64,000 nt of DNA from Dechloromonas denitrificans (GTDB lineage Bacteria; Pseudomonadota; Gammaproteobacteria; Burkholderiales; Rhodocyclaceae), in contig NZ_CP075187.1 in assembly GCF_020510665.1 (NCBI RefSeq), forward strand, positions 2,128,501 through 2,192,500, in the 5' to 3' direction. The position numbers were made by a program, and so were the translations under genes. This document shows, one piece after another, positions 1-7,341 of this stretch; within the stretch, counting starts at the first letter, position 1; every line of letters begins with the position of its first letter. The notes under the pieces were generated by a model. It saw only the letters and a program-made list of their open reading frames with translations. It was not told the DNA's origin and did no database searches.

Positions 1-841
1 GCTGACGAATCATGCCGCGCACATCGCGACCGCCGGAACCGGCTTCGGAACGGAAGCACGGCGTGTGGCAGACGAACTTGAGCGGCAGCGCCTCGGCGGC
101 CAGAATTTCGTCGCGCACGATGTTGGTCACCGGCACTTCGGCGGTCGGGATCAGGTACAGCGGGTCCTGGTCGCCACGCAGCACCTTGAACAGGTCTTCC
201 TCGAACTTGGGCAACTGACCGGTACCGTTCAGGCTGGCCGCATTGACCAGATACGGCGCATACAGCTCGGTATAGCCATGCTGCTCGCTATGCGTGTCGA
301 GCATAAACTGGGCAAGCGCGCGATGCAGACGGGCCAGGCCGCCCTTGAGCAGCGAAAAGCGGGCACCGGAAATCTTGGCGGCGGTGGCAAAATCAAGCTG
401 CCCCAGCGTTTCGCCAACATCGGTGTGGTCCTTGACTTCGAAATCGAAGACGCGCGGCGTACCCCAACGCTTGACCTCGACATTGCCGGATTCATCGCTG
501 CCAACCGGCACGGACTCGTCAGGAATGTTCGGCAGCGCGGCCAGAATGGCATTGAATTTTTCGAGCAGTTCGCCGAGACGCGCTTCGGAAGCCTTCAGTT
601 CATCGCCCAGCGCACCGACCTGGGCCATCACTTCAGAAGCATCTTCGCCCTTGCCCTTGAGCATGCCGATCTGCTTGGACAGCGAATTGCGCTGCGCCTG
701 CAGATCCTGCGTACGGGTCTGCAGCGTCTTGCGCTCGGCTTCGAGCGCCTGGAATTCGGTGAAGTCGATCGGCTTGCCGCGCTTGGCCAGGCCAGCGATA
801 ACGGCGTCGAGATTGGAACGGAGAAGTTGGATGTCGAGCAT
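1..841 (-). CDS. serS: Seryl-tRNA synthetase, N-terminal 280 residues (cut by window start)
   Basis: This would charge tRNA-Ser (and tRNA-Sec where present) with serine in the cytoplasm. The reading frame starts at the ATG at 841 and runs off the left edge. The N-terminus has the long two-helix coiled-coil arm typical of SerRS (about residues 30-100, rich in Glu, Lys and Gln), which grips the tRNA variable arm. The class II catalytic core follows, with motif 2-like residues ([14 protein letters not shown]) visible just before the edge. About one third of the usual 425-430 residues is missing. The next gene, at 1025, is divergent, so the 183-bp gap must hold both promoters. Identification is confident. 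Confidence 0.95.
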   Translation of the reverse strand, partial: MLDIQLLRSNLDAVIAGLAKRGKPIDFTEFQALEAERKTLQTRTQDLQAQRNSLSKQIGMLKGKGEDASEVMAQVGALGDELKASEARLGELLEKFNAILAALPNIPDESVPVGSDESGNVEVKRWGTPRVFDFEVKDHTDVGETLGQLDFATAAKISGARFSLLKGGLARLHRALAQFMLDTHSEQHGYTELYAPYLVNAASLNGTGQLPKFEEDLFKVLRGDQDPLYLIPTAEVPVTNIVRDEILAAEALPLKFVCHTPCFRSEAGSGGRDVRGMIRQ

Positions 842-1024
842 GGTTTGTCCTGAATGCTGGCCCGTGGCAAAAACAGCCGAAAGGCGCGGTCGACCGTGGC
901 AAAGACGGCAAAACGGCGATTATACGCGATGCCCGTGAGCCACCGAAGCCTGCCGCCGAGACGAAAAGGGACAAGGAGGCTGGCTGGGCGATATCATGCC
1001 GGGCTACGCCTTCAATTTTCTGCC

Positions 1025-1906
1025 ATGCCAAAGATTCGACGCCTCGCCCTCCTCACCCTTGCCGCCGCGCTGAGCCTGACCGAAAGCCTTGCGGCACCGG
1101 CCGCCGGCACAACCAAGGAATGGTGTGCGGCCATCGGCGGGCGGCTGGGCAGCGTCCCGCCGGCGCTGTGCCAGAAACTGCAACTCAGCCCGGCAACGGT
1201 CGTCTCCGCCAATCGCCACGCCCTGATGTTTCGCGACGTACCGCCGGCACCGCGCAAGCTGGCACAGGCCGGGAGCAAAACCGGCCGGCCGCTGCGCATT
1301 TTGCTGGTCGGCGGCATTCATGGCGATGAACTGACTTCGGCCTCGATCGCCTTCCGCTGGATGCAATGGCTGGATGAAAACGAACCAGCCCAGTATCACT
1401 GGCGCGTCATTCCCGTCGCCAACCCGGACGGCCTGCTGAGCAATCCACCGCAGCGCACCAACGGGCACGGCGTCGACCTCAACCGAAATTTCCCGACCCC
1501 GGACTGGGTGAAGGATGCGCACGCGTACTGGGACAAGAAAACCCGGCGCGACCCGCGCCGTTACCCCGGCAAGGAGGCCAACTCCGAGCCGGAAACCCGC
1601 TGGATGAACAGCCAGATCGAGAGCTTCAAGCCCGACCTGATCGTCAGCATCCATGCCCCTTTCGGCATTCTCGATTACGACGGCCCGGCGCGCCAGCCAC
1701 GCCGCTTCGGCAACCTCAACCTCAACCGCCTGGGCATCTACCCCGGCTCGCTGGGCAATTACGGTGGCGTGCATAAAAACATGCCGGTCATCACCATCGA
1801 ACTGCCCAACGCCTCCAGCATGCCGCCGTTGCGCGAGCAGCGCGAAATTTGGGAAGACATGCTGACCTGGATACGCCGCAACCTGGCCAGCAAGCAGCTT
1901 TCCTGA
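1025..1906 (+). CDS. Secreted M14-family zinc carboxypeptidase (MpaA-like)
   Basis: Predicted zinc metallopeptidase of family M14, closest in type to murein peptide amidases that trim cell-wall peptides. The ATG at 1025 was chosen because it begins a clean signal peptide (basic MPKIRR, then a hydrophobic Ala/Leu stretch to about residue 24) and gives 293 residues. Zinc-site and catalytic motifs are visible: HGDE at 99-102, the DLNRNFP substrate-binding motif at 151-157, the third zinc His at 210 (SIHAPFG) and the catalytic Glu at 259 (TIELPN). It should act in the periplasm. The substrate is not shown by the sequence; a peptidoglycan peptide is inferred from family resemblance only. It is monocistronic and convergent with rarA. 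Confidence 0.8.
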   Translation: MPKIRRLALLTLAAALSLTESLAAPAAGTTKEWCAAIGGRLGSVPPALCQKLQLSPATVVSANRHALMFRDVPPAPRKLAQAGSKTGRPLRILLVGGIHGDELTSASIAFRWMQWLDENEPAQYHWRVIPVANPDGLLSNPPQRTNGHGVDLNRNFPTPDWVKDAHAYWDKKTRRDPRRYPGKEANSEPETRWMNSQIESFKPDLIVSIHAPFGILDYDGPARQPRRFGNLNLNRLGIYPGSLGNYGGVHKNMPVITIELPNASSMPPLREQREIWEDMLTWIRRNLASKQLS

Positions 1907-1941
1907 AACAAATCGCCGGGCGGCGCAGTTTTCAGGCGGTG

Positions 1942-3255
1942 CTATTTTTTCCCGGCTTTGCGATCCAGGTCGCGCAGATGCGCCAGTTTTTCGCCGATCT
2001 TGCCTTCCAGGCCACGCGGCGTCGGTTCGTACCAGCCGGGTTCCGGCATGCCATCCGGCAGATAGCTTTCGCCGGCCGCGTAGGCTTCCGGCTCGTCGTG
2101 GGCATAACGATAGGCGTGGCCGTAGCCGAGTTCCTTCATCAGCTTGGTCGGCGCATTGCGCAAATGCACCGGCACTGGCCGCGAACCATCCTTGCCGACA
2201 AATGCCCGCGCCGCATTGTAGGCGTTGTAGCCGGCATTCGACTTGGCTGCCACGGCAAGATAAATCACCGCCTGCCCCAGCGCCAGTTCGCCCTCCGGCG
2301 AGCCTAGGCGCTCATAGGTGGCCGCCGCATCGTTGGCGATCTGCATCGCCCGCGGGTCGGCCAGCCCGATATCTTCCCAGGCCATGCGCACGATGCGCCG
2401 GGCGAGATAACGCGGGTCGGCACCGCCGTCGAGCATGCGGGTCAGCCAGTACAGCGCACCGTCCGGGCTGGAGCCGCGCACTGACTTGTGCAAGGCCGAA
2501 ATCTGGTCGTAAAACGCATCGCCGCCCTTGTCGAAACGGCGCAGGTTTTGCGCCATGGTTTCTTCGATAAACTGACCGTCGACCGCAGCAAGGCCGGCGG
2601 TACGCGCCGCCGTGCGTACTTGCTCAAGCAGATTGAGCAAACGCCGGGCATCGCCATCGGCCAGACCGACCATGCGTTCCCGCGCTTCATTATCGAAGCT
2701 CAGATCGGCCAGCGCCTTGGTGCAGGCGCGGTCGAACAGCAAGCCCATCTCGGCCTCACTCAAGGACTTCAGCACATAGACCGAAGCCCGAGAGAGCAAT
2801 GCCGAATTGACTTCAAACGAAGGGTTCTCCGTCGTTGCGCCAATAAAGGTCAGCAAACCGGATTCAACAAAGGGCAAAAAGCCATCCTGCTGCGCTTTGT
2901 TAAAGCGGTGGATTTCATCGACAAACAGAATGGTCCGCTTGCCCTGCCCGCGCCATATTTCGGCCTGGGCAACCGCTTCGCGCACTTCCTTGATGCCGGA
3001 AAAAACCGCCGACAGCGCAATGAATTCGCACTGGAACTGCGTTGCCATCATCCGCGCCAGCGTTGTCTTGCCCACCCCCGGCGGCCCCCAGAGAATCATC
3101 GAATGCGGCAAACCCGATTCAAACGCCAGACGCAAGGGCTTGCCCGGCCCGAGCAAATGCTGCTGGCCGATCACATCATCCGGTGTTTGCGGCCGAAGCT
3201 GCTCGGCAAGCGGCGCCCCGACATCTGGCCCGGCATGGGAAAACAAATCATTCAT
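1942..3255 (-). CDS. rarA: Replication-associated recombination protein A (RarA/MgsA AAA+ ATPase)
   Basis: AAA+ ATPase of the clamp-loader-like RarA/MgsA/WRNIP1 family, acting at stalled replication forks with SSB. It shows Walker A (GPPGVGKTT), Walker B (LFVDEIHRFNK), sensor 1 (IGATTENPSF) and the C-terminal MgsA tetramerisation region (YNAYNAARAFV). The start at 3255 places a GGGG nine bases upstream. The ATG at 3261 is an alternative; it overlaps the TGA of a short upstream reading frame (TGATG), which hints that rarA was once translationally coupled to another gene. The usual rarA-lolA neighbourhood is interrupted here by the integron island. Confidence 0.93.
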   Translation of the reverse strand: MNDLFSHAGPDVGAPLAEQLRPQTPDDVIGQQHLLGPGKPLRLAFESGLPHSMILWGPPGVGKTTLARMMATQFQCEFIALSAVFSGIKEVREAVAQAEIWRGQGKRTILFVDEIHRFNKAQQDGFLPFVESGLLTFIGATTENPSFEVNSALLSRASVYVLKSLSEAEMGLLFDRACTKALADLSFDNEARERMVGLADGDARRLLNLLEQVRTAARTAGLAAVDGQFIEETMAQNLRRFDKGGDAFYDQISALHKSVRGSSPDGALYWLTRMLDGGADPRYLARRIVRMAWEDIGLADPRAMQIANDAAATYERLGSPEGELALGQAVIYLAVAAKSNAGYNAYNAARAFVGKDGSRPVPVHLRNAPTKLMKELGYGHAYRYAHDEPEAYAAGESYLPDGMPEPGWYEPTPRGLEGKIGEKLAHLRDLDRKAGKK

Positions 3256-3260
3256 CACCA

Positions 3261-3350
3261 TCAACCCCAAGTTCGGGAAAACACTTCGTCGAGCACCAGC
3301 AATACGCTATCGCCATCTTCCGCCAGCAAAGCAAGCCGCAACCCGGCCGA
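3261..3350 (-). pseudogene. Possible 3' tail of a broken gene once coupled to rarA
   Basis: Reading the minus strand into rarA, one frame gives about 28 codons with a protein-like composition (it ends in LVLDEVFSRTWG then TGA). The stop overlaps the rarA ATG at 3261 as TGATG. No start codon or ribosome site belongs to it, and it lies only about 50 bases from the integrase stop. This is what would remain of an upstream, translationally coupled gene if the integron had inserted into it. The product cannot be named from so little sequence, and chance coding potential is possible. Confidence 0.35.
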
Positions 3351-3397
3351 ACAGGCATCCGGTGCGCATGGTATGCGCGGCAACCTGAAAAAGCCAG

Positions 3398-4372
3398 TCA
3401 GTGGACGGCATCCAGCGGTGACACCACACCGCGCCCACCTTTGTTCAAAACATGGGTGTAAATCATGGTGGTCGAAACATCGGAATGCCCCAGCAACTCC
3501 TGAACGGTACGAATGTCGTAGCCTGACTCCAGCAAATGCGTTGCAAAGGAATGACGCAAAGTATGCGTCGACGCCGGCTTGGCAATGCCAGCCAAACCCA
3601 CCGCCACCTTGATCGCCCGCTGCAAGGCTTGTTCATGCGTATGGTGACGACGCTCAATACCGCTGCGCGGATCAGTCGACAACTCACGCGCCGGAAACAC
3701 CCAGAACCAGCTCCATGACTTGGGCGCAGCGGGATACTTTCTTGCCAGGGCCTCCGGCATCTGCACACCGGGCATGCCTGCCACCTCGTCACGCTCCCAC
3801 AAAGCGCGCACACGAACCAGATGCGCCTGCAAAGCCGGCACCACCGATGCCGGTAATACCGTCAATCGATCCTTGCCCCCCTTGCCATGACGCACGGTCA
3901 ATTCACCCCGCTCGAAATCCACATCCTTGACACGCAGGCGCACACACTCCATCAAGCGCATCCCGGTTCCATACAACAAACGGGCCATCAGGGCATGCGT
4001 TCCTTCCATGACGTTCAAAAGCCGCTCGACTTCACCGCGAGAGAGCACGACGGGCGTCCGTTTCGGCTTTTTTGGCCGATCCAGATCAGTCAACCAAGGC
4101 AGATCAACGCCCAATACTTCACGATACAAAAACAACAGGGCCGACAAAGCCTGTTGATGCGTTGAAGCAGCCACCTTCAACTCCGAAGCGAGATAAGCAA
4201 GAAAGCGCCGAACCTCTTCCGGCCCCATTTCGCGAGGATGACGACGACCATGAAAAGCCACAAAACGACGAACCCACTCGACATAAGTTTGCTCTGTCCT
4301 TATGCTGTAGTGCTTATAACGAATGACTTCCCGAAGACGCCCCAGCAAGGTCGAGGGTTGGTTTGATTCCAT
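3398..4372 (-). CDS. intI: Integron integrase (IntI-type tyrosine recombinase)
   Basis: Site-specific tyrosine recombinase that inserts and excises gene cassettes at attI and attC. The 324 residues (ATG at 4372, with AGG six bases upstream; an upstream in-frame TTG at 4390 is less likely) match the IntI size. The catalytic set is complete: Arg139 (GTGMRLME), Lys167 (GKGGKDR), His270-Arg273 ([10 protein letters not shown]), His296 (LLGHSD) and Tyr305 (MIYTHV). The feature separating IntI from XerC/D is present: the extra patch at about 210-250, including [11 protein letters not shown], needed to recognise folded attC. The gene is divergent from the attI/cassette side, the standard integron layout, and has a LexA-type box in its promoter. 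The sequence looks intact and functional. Confidence 0.93.
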   Translation of the reverse strand: MESNQPSTLLGRLREVIRYKHYSIRTEQTYVEWVRRFVAFHGRRHPREMGPEEVRRFLAYLASELKVAASTHQQALSALLFLYREVLGVDLPWLTDLDRPKKPKRTPVVLSRGEVERLLNVMEGTHALMARLLYGTGMRLMECVRLRVKDVDFERGELTVRHGKGGKDRLTVLPASVVPALQAHLVRVRALWERDEVAGMPGVQMPEALARKYPAAPKSWSWFWVFPARELSTDPRSGIERRHHTHEQALQRAIKVAVGLAGIAKPASTHTLRHSFATHLLESGYDIRTVQELLGHSDVSTTMIYTHVLNKGGRGVVSPLDAVH

Positions 4373-4396
4373 GCCGCACCTGCCAATCAATATCTA

Positions 4397-4437
4397 CTGT
4401 ACATAAACACAGTAGTCCGTATTTATCCATATGACAA
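4397..4437 (-). promoter_or_regulatory. LexA-type operator in the intI promoter
   Basis: The 16-mer at 4397-4412 has the form CTGT-N8-ACAG, the consensus LexA box of gamma- and betaproteobacteria, 24 bases upstream of the intI ATG. On the minus strand a TTGTCA (4432-4437) lies 17 bases from a weak -10 (TACTGT) that overlaps the operator, so LexA binding should block integrase transcription until SOS induction. SOS control of intI is established for other integrons; here it is predicted from the box alone. Confidence 0.75.
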
Positions 4438-4461
4438 GTACCTTTCAAGGCGCCATGTTCA

Positions 4462-4645
4462 CCAGAATAGGCGGCACGAAGCCAGAATATATGGCACTCA
4501 AGCCACATATCCTGGCCCTGCGCCATGTTTCACCGCCCTCCATTCCCGGCAGCAATCAGACCAACCGGGCCGACAGCCGCTCTAGCTGGTCATTCTGGAC
4601 AAAAGCCAAGACAAGGACAGTTGATAGATTTCCAGAATATGTGGC
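4462..4645 (+). repeat. Four-copy 14-bp repeat in the attI region
   Basis: Copies related to CCAGAATATGTGGC occur at 4462-4475, 4482-4495 and 4632-4645 on the plus strand and at 4502-4515 inverted. The first two are exactly 20 bp apart, and the second and third form an inverted pair around a six-base centre. In attI1, direct repeats DR1/DR2 are accessory integrase-binding sites, so these may be IntI-binding sites of this attI. That role is inference from position. Confidence 0.6.
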
Positions 4646-4672
4646 GGTTTTGCCGTCCACTTCACGTTAGGC
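4462..4672 (+). other. attI: Candidate attI integration site ending in GTTAGGC core
   Basis: The spacer between the divergent intI and the first cassette gene contains the repeat set and ends with a canonical recombination core, GTTAGGC, at 4666-4672, where exchange would fall between G4666 and T4667. The 290-bp spacing from the intI start is typical. The first-cassette boundary is supported because the R'' box of the downstream attC (GCCCAAC) is nearly complementary to this core, as expected for one cassette's two ends. The left limit of attI is not defined by sequence alone. Confidence 0.65.
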
Positions 4673-4689
4673 GTCGCCATAGGAACGTC

Positions 4690-4947
4690 ATGAACAAGAA
4701 TATTGTCGTACCCACAGCGTTATTTTTCTTGAGCGCGCTTCTCACCGTCATGTTGCATCCTGCCGTACTGTTTCTGGCGGGGGTAGTTATTTGTGTCATC
4801 GCTGTGCTGAAATATCGCTCTCGAAAGGACACCGAGCTGAAGCTCGGTGCCACCTTGCTATTTCGGTCAGGGCTTGCCGTTATCGCTGGTGCAATAGTTG
4901 CAGTTGCTTCTGTGCTTGCCGCGATGTCTGGTCTATTTGCTAGGTGA
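4690..4947 (+). CDS. Gene-cassette ORF: small membrane protein of unknown function
   Basis: 85-residue protein, ATG at 4690, only 23 bases inside the cassette boundary with GGAA five bases upstream, and stop 16 bases before the attC R'' box. This tight packing is typical of integron cassettes. The protein is almost entirely hydrophobic: one or two segments at about 7-40, a short basic cytoplasmic stretch (KYRSRKDTELK), then a segment at about 60-82, suggesting two or three transmembrane helices. No family is recognised and no function is proposed. No promoter is obvious inside the cassette; expression may depend on a promoter in intI/attI. Confidence 0.7.
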   Translation: MNKNIVVPTALFFLSALLTVMLHPAVLFLAGVVICVIAVLKYRSRKDTELKLGATLLFRSGLAVIAGAIVAVASVLAAMSGLFAR

Positions 4948-4963
4948 CCATGAACCGAAACCA

Positions 4964-5046
4964 GCCCAACCCGGCGCTCAACCTCGCTCCCTTCGGTCGC
5001 TGGACGCTGCGCGATAAAGCCGCGCAGCGCCGGTTAGCTCTACGTT
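4964..5046 (+). other. attC: attC recombination site, split by IS1182 at its R' core
   Basis: Parts in order: R'' GCCCAAC (4964-4970), spacer, L'' GCTCAACC (4976-4983), a central hairpin (GCTGCGCG and CGCGCAGC), L' GGTTAGC with the expected one-base extrahelical difference from L'', then TCTAC and the start of R', GTT (5044-5046). The arms CCGGCGCT and AGCGCCGG are exact inverted repeats. R' should continue as GTTRRRY but is interrupted after GTT by the insertion sequence; GTTAGAA resumes at 6827 on its far side. Folding of the single strand is expected from the arms but was not computed. Confidence 0.7.
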
Positions 5047-6826
5047 GACGCTGTAGAAAAACCCTTTTCCAGCCAGATTTCCGGCAAAGACATGGCGCAG
5101 GTTTGATCTGCGCCATTTTCGTTTTCAGGCTTTTTCCAGGTTGACCGTGTGATTCTCGATGCGAGCTGTTTCGGCCCCTTCAGGTGAATTTCCCTTCTTT
5201 TTCCTCTACTGCCCGAACCCGTGATGCGCCAGTTTCTCGATGTTGTGCACCAGGCAGTACAGCTTCCACTGCGTATCAACCTTCTTCCGCCCACGTAGCG
5301 TGAAGTGATCCAGTCGCTTGTTGTGCCTCAAGTTGCCGAACACCGGTTCGACGGTGGCGAAGCGTCGCCCATAACGGGCTCTGCCTGCTTCGCTGTCGAG
5401 GGCTTTCTTCATCCGGTCGGTCTCGCTTTCTTCGGTTGTGTCGGCTTTGCCTCGAAAGAACGCAACTTGCCGGACTTGGGTTTTCTCCGGCGTGCGCAGG
5501 CATTTGGTGCGTTGTTCGCAGGGCAGGCAGTCGCGCAGAGTGCCGCTGTATTTGGTGGCGAGGTGGCCGTTGTGGATGCAGTTCGTGCCATTGCGGTAGA
5601 GCTGCTTGCCGGCTGGACAGGTGCAGATGCCAGTTTCGGGATCGCGTGTGAAGTCCTGCGGACGGTAACGCCTGGCGGCTTTCTTCGGGTTAGCCTTGTC
5701 GTAGAGGGGATCAGGCTTCACTTTGTGTTTGCCTTGGTCCTTGAAGCGTTCGTCACGTTGGCGCATGCCGTTGTCGGCAATCAGGGCGTTGATGTTCTCT
5801 TGGGCCAGGGCTTTGAGGTTGCGTTCAGAGTGGTAGCCGGCATCAGCCGTGTAGAGCGTGTCCGGAGTGGCTTGCGCCTGAGTAGCGCGCACGACCGGCA
5901 GCAGTAGCTCTTGTTCCGAGCCGGTGCCGTGGGCCTGGGCTTCGATGATGATCTGGTGCTTGGCATCGACGGCTGCTACGCCGGTGTAGCCTTGAATGAC
6001 GCCTTTGCTGGTGGCCATCTTGGCGCTCTCGGGGTCGGTGCGATTGCTTTTGCGGATGGCGCCTTTACTGCCCTTTCTGTCTTGAGGGTTGGCGGTCAGC
6101 CATTGGCGGAGTTGGGCGGCCTCTTGCTGCAAGCTTTCGGACCGTTGCCGGGATTTCTCGGCGAGGTCAGGTTCGACGGACTGGCGGTCGTTCTCGCGGT
6201 GGCGGGCCAGCATCTTCTTGGCGGCAGCTTCGAGTTTGTCGGCTTGATGGGCGAAGTCGGCTCGCGTGCCGCTCTTGGCCTTGGAGGCGTTGCTGGGCAG
6301 CTTGACGCCGTCAATGGCGAACATTTCCCGGCCGATCAGACCTTGCCGATGACAGAGGTAAAGCACCTGTGCAAAGAGGCGGGCGACTTCTTCGTCGAGG
6401 CTGGAGACGAAGGCCGCCAAGGTGGTGAAGTGCGGTGCGGAGTCGCCGCTGAGGGCGATGAAGGTGACGTGTTCGCGGCACAGCCGCGCAATGCCCCGGC
6501 TGCTAACCACGCCCTGGGCGTAGGCGCAGAGGATGACTTTGAGCAACATCCCCGGGGGATAGGCGCTGGCGCCGTTCTGATCGTTGCGGTAGCGACTGTC
6601 GAAAAGGGAAAGATCGAATTCGTGGTCGAGCAGGTGATGCACGGCATGCTCGAAACTACCGGGCAGCAACTGCTTCTCCAGATCTACCGCGAGAAACCTC
6701 GGGCTGGTGTCGATTGCTTTGTAGCGGGCCATGGCGCCTCCCTGATTTCAACTTCAGGTTGGAGCCTTGTTATTCCATATGGTTCACGGCACGATGCGGG
6801 CATGAATACACTTTTTCTACACCGTC
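5047..6826 (-). mobile_element. IS1182-family insertion sequence
   Basis: A 1.78-kb element bounded by 15-bp imperfect terminal inverted repeats that match at 14 of 15 positions: GACGCTGTAGAAAAA at 5047-5061, and the reverse complement of 6812-6826. It carries one transposase gene on the minus strand and about 145 bp of non-coding sequence on its left. GTT flanks both ends (5044-5046 and 6827-6829), a possible 3-bp target duplication. Removing the element and one GTT restores a continuous attC R' core, GTTAGAA, followed by the next cassette position. Confidence 0.85.
5206..6732 (-). CDS. IS1182-family DDE transposase
   Basis: Full-length 508-residue transposase of the IS1182 group. The N-terminal domain has the family pattern of a PPGMLLKVILCAYAQG helix and an SSRGIARLCREH stretch. 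The catalytic acidic residues fit D141 (AIDGVKLPSN), D297 (YTADAGYHS) and E462 (TVEPVFGNLRHNK). A Cys cluster (C370, C372, C402, C405, C411) lies in the inserted domain before the last catalytic residue. The frame is undisturbed, so the element may be active. Long plus-strand frames across this gene are shadows. Confidence 0.92.
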   Translation of the reverse strand: MARYKAIDTSPRFLAVDLEKQLLPGSFEHAVHHLLDHEFDLSLFDSRYRNDQNGASAYPPGMLLKVILCAYAQGVVSSRGIARLCREHVTFIALSGDSAPHFTTLAAFVSSLDEEVARLFAQVLYLCHRQGLIGREMFAIDGVKLPSNASKAKSGTRADFAHQADKLEAAAKKMLARHRENDRQSVEPDLAEKSRQRSESLQQEAAQLRQWLTANPQDRKGSKGAIRKSNRTDPESAKMATSKGVIQGYTGVAAVDAKHQIIIEAQAHGTGSEQELLLPVVRATQAQATPDTLYTADAGYHSERNLKALAQENINALIADNGMRQRDERFKDQGKHKVKPDPLYDKANPKKAARRYRPQDFTRDPETGICTCPAGKQLYRNGTNCIHNGHLATKYSGTLRDCLPCEQRTKCLRTPEKTQVRQVAFFRGKADTTEESETDRMKKALDSEAGRARYGRRFATVEPVFGNLRHNKRLDHFTLRGRKKVDTQWKLYCLVHNIEKLAHHGFGQ

Positions 6827-6981
6827 GTTAGAAGTCTTCGGTTTCTCATGTCACTTCGCCTCCCGTCGCTTGCTCTTGGCTCCATGCCTGTTTTGGCACT
6901 CCGGCTCGGCGCTTTCGTCGTTACTACGGTCAACCGGAAATTTTGGCCAAAATCTAAACCCTTGGTTTTGGAGCCACTCAC
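6827..6981. other. Right remnant of the integron: second-cassette start or array end
   Basis: After the insertion sequence the attC core resumes as GTTAGAA (6827-6833). The next 150 bp contain a short plus-strand frame from the ATG at 6850 (about 54 codons, starting MSLRLPSLALGS), which overlaps the following gene and has no recognised family. A 14-bp perfect palindrome (ATTTTGGCCAAAAT) lies at 6940-6953. No further GTTRRRY/RYYYAAC pair was found, so the array seems to end here, perhaps in a truncated cassette. Confidence 0.4.
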
Positions 6982-7341
6982 ATGTTCCAGCAACGAACCT
7001 TCAAATTTCTTGTAGCTCTGATCGGGCTGTTTCTGCTGCTGGCCTCACCGGGGCTGATCTGGCCCGGCTATCTCGATTCGCCGCTCGGTCTGGCTTTGGC
7101 GATTCCGTATCTTTCGATTTACCTGTTTCACCAGATCGGCATTCCCGGTTTGCTCCAGAATAACGGGGCCTGCGGTTGGGGATGGTGTGCGCCGACTGCA
7201 TTCGGCTGGGGGTTTCTCGCGATGTTCTGGCTTTCGGTAACGTGGTTGCTGGCCTGGGGCTTATCCAGCCTGAGCCGGCCGGCAGTTGAAGCAGATCAGG
7301 CGAACTGCCCGGCGACCCAGCCGGATGACCAGGCCCACTGA
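6982..7341 (+). CDS. Small membrane protein of unknown function
   Basis: 119 residues, ATG at 6982 with GGAG nine bases upstream. Two strongly hydrophobic spans (about 8-50, possibly two helices, and 70-95) predict an inner-membrane protein. Between them is a Trp/Gly/Cys-rich loop (CGWGWCAP) and the tail is polar. No family is assigned. Its 3' end overlaps the 3' end of the convergent flavoprotein gene by 46 bp, which suggests an old chromosomal gene rather than part of the cassette array. Confidence 0.6.
   Translation: MFQQRTFKFLVALIGLFLLLASPGLIWPGYLDSPLGLALAIPYLSIYLFHQIGIPGLLQNNGACGWGWCAPTAFGWGFLAMFWLSVTWLLAWGLSSLSRPAVEADQANCPATQPDDQAH

Noticed and set aside
3398-4372. XerC/XerD or phage integrase
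   Set aside because: The extra patch at residues 210-250 and the attI/attC context identify it as IntI.
4431-4670. 79-codon frame in the intI-cassette spacer
   Set aside because: Covers the attI repeats, ends at the recombination core, and has no ribosome site or protein-like composition.
5911-6831. 306-codon plus-strand frame over the transposase
   Set aside because: Shadow of the IS1182 transposase; runs across the terminal repeat and has no family features.
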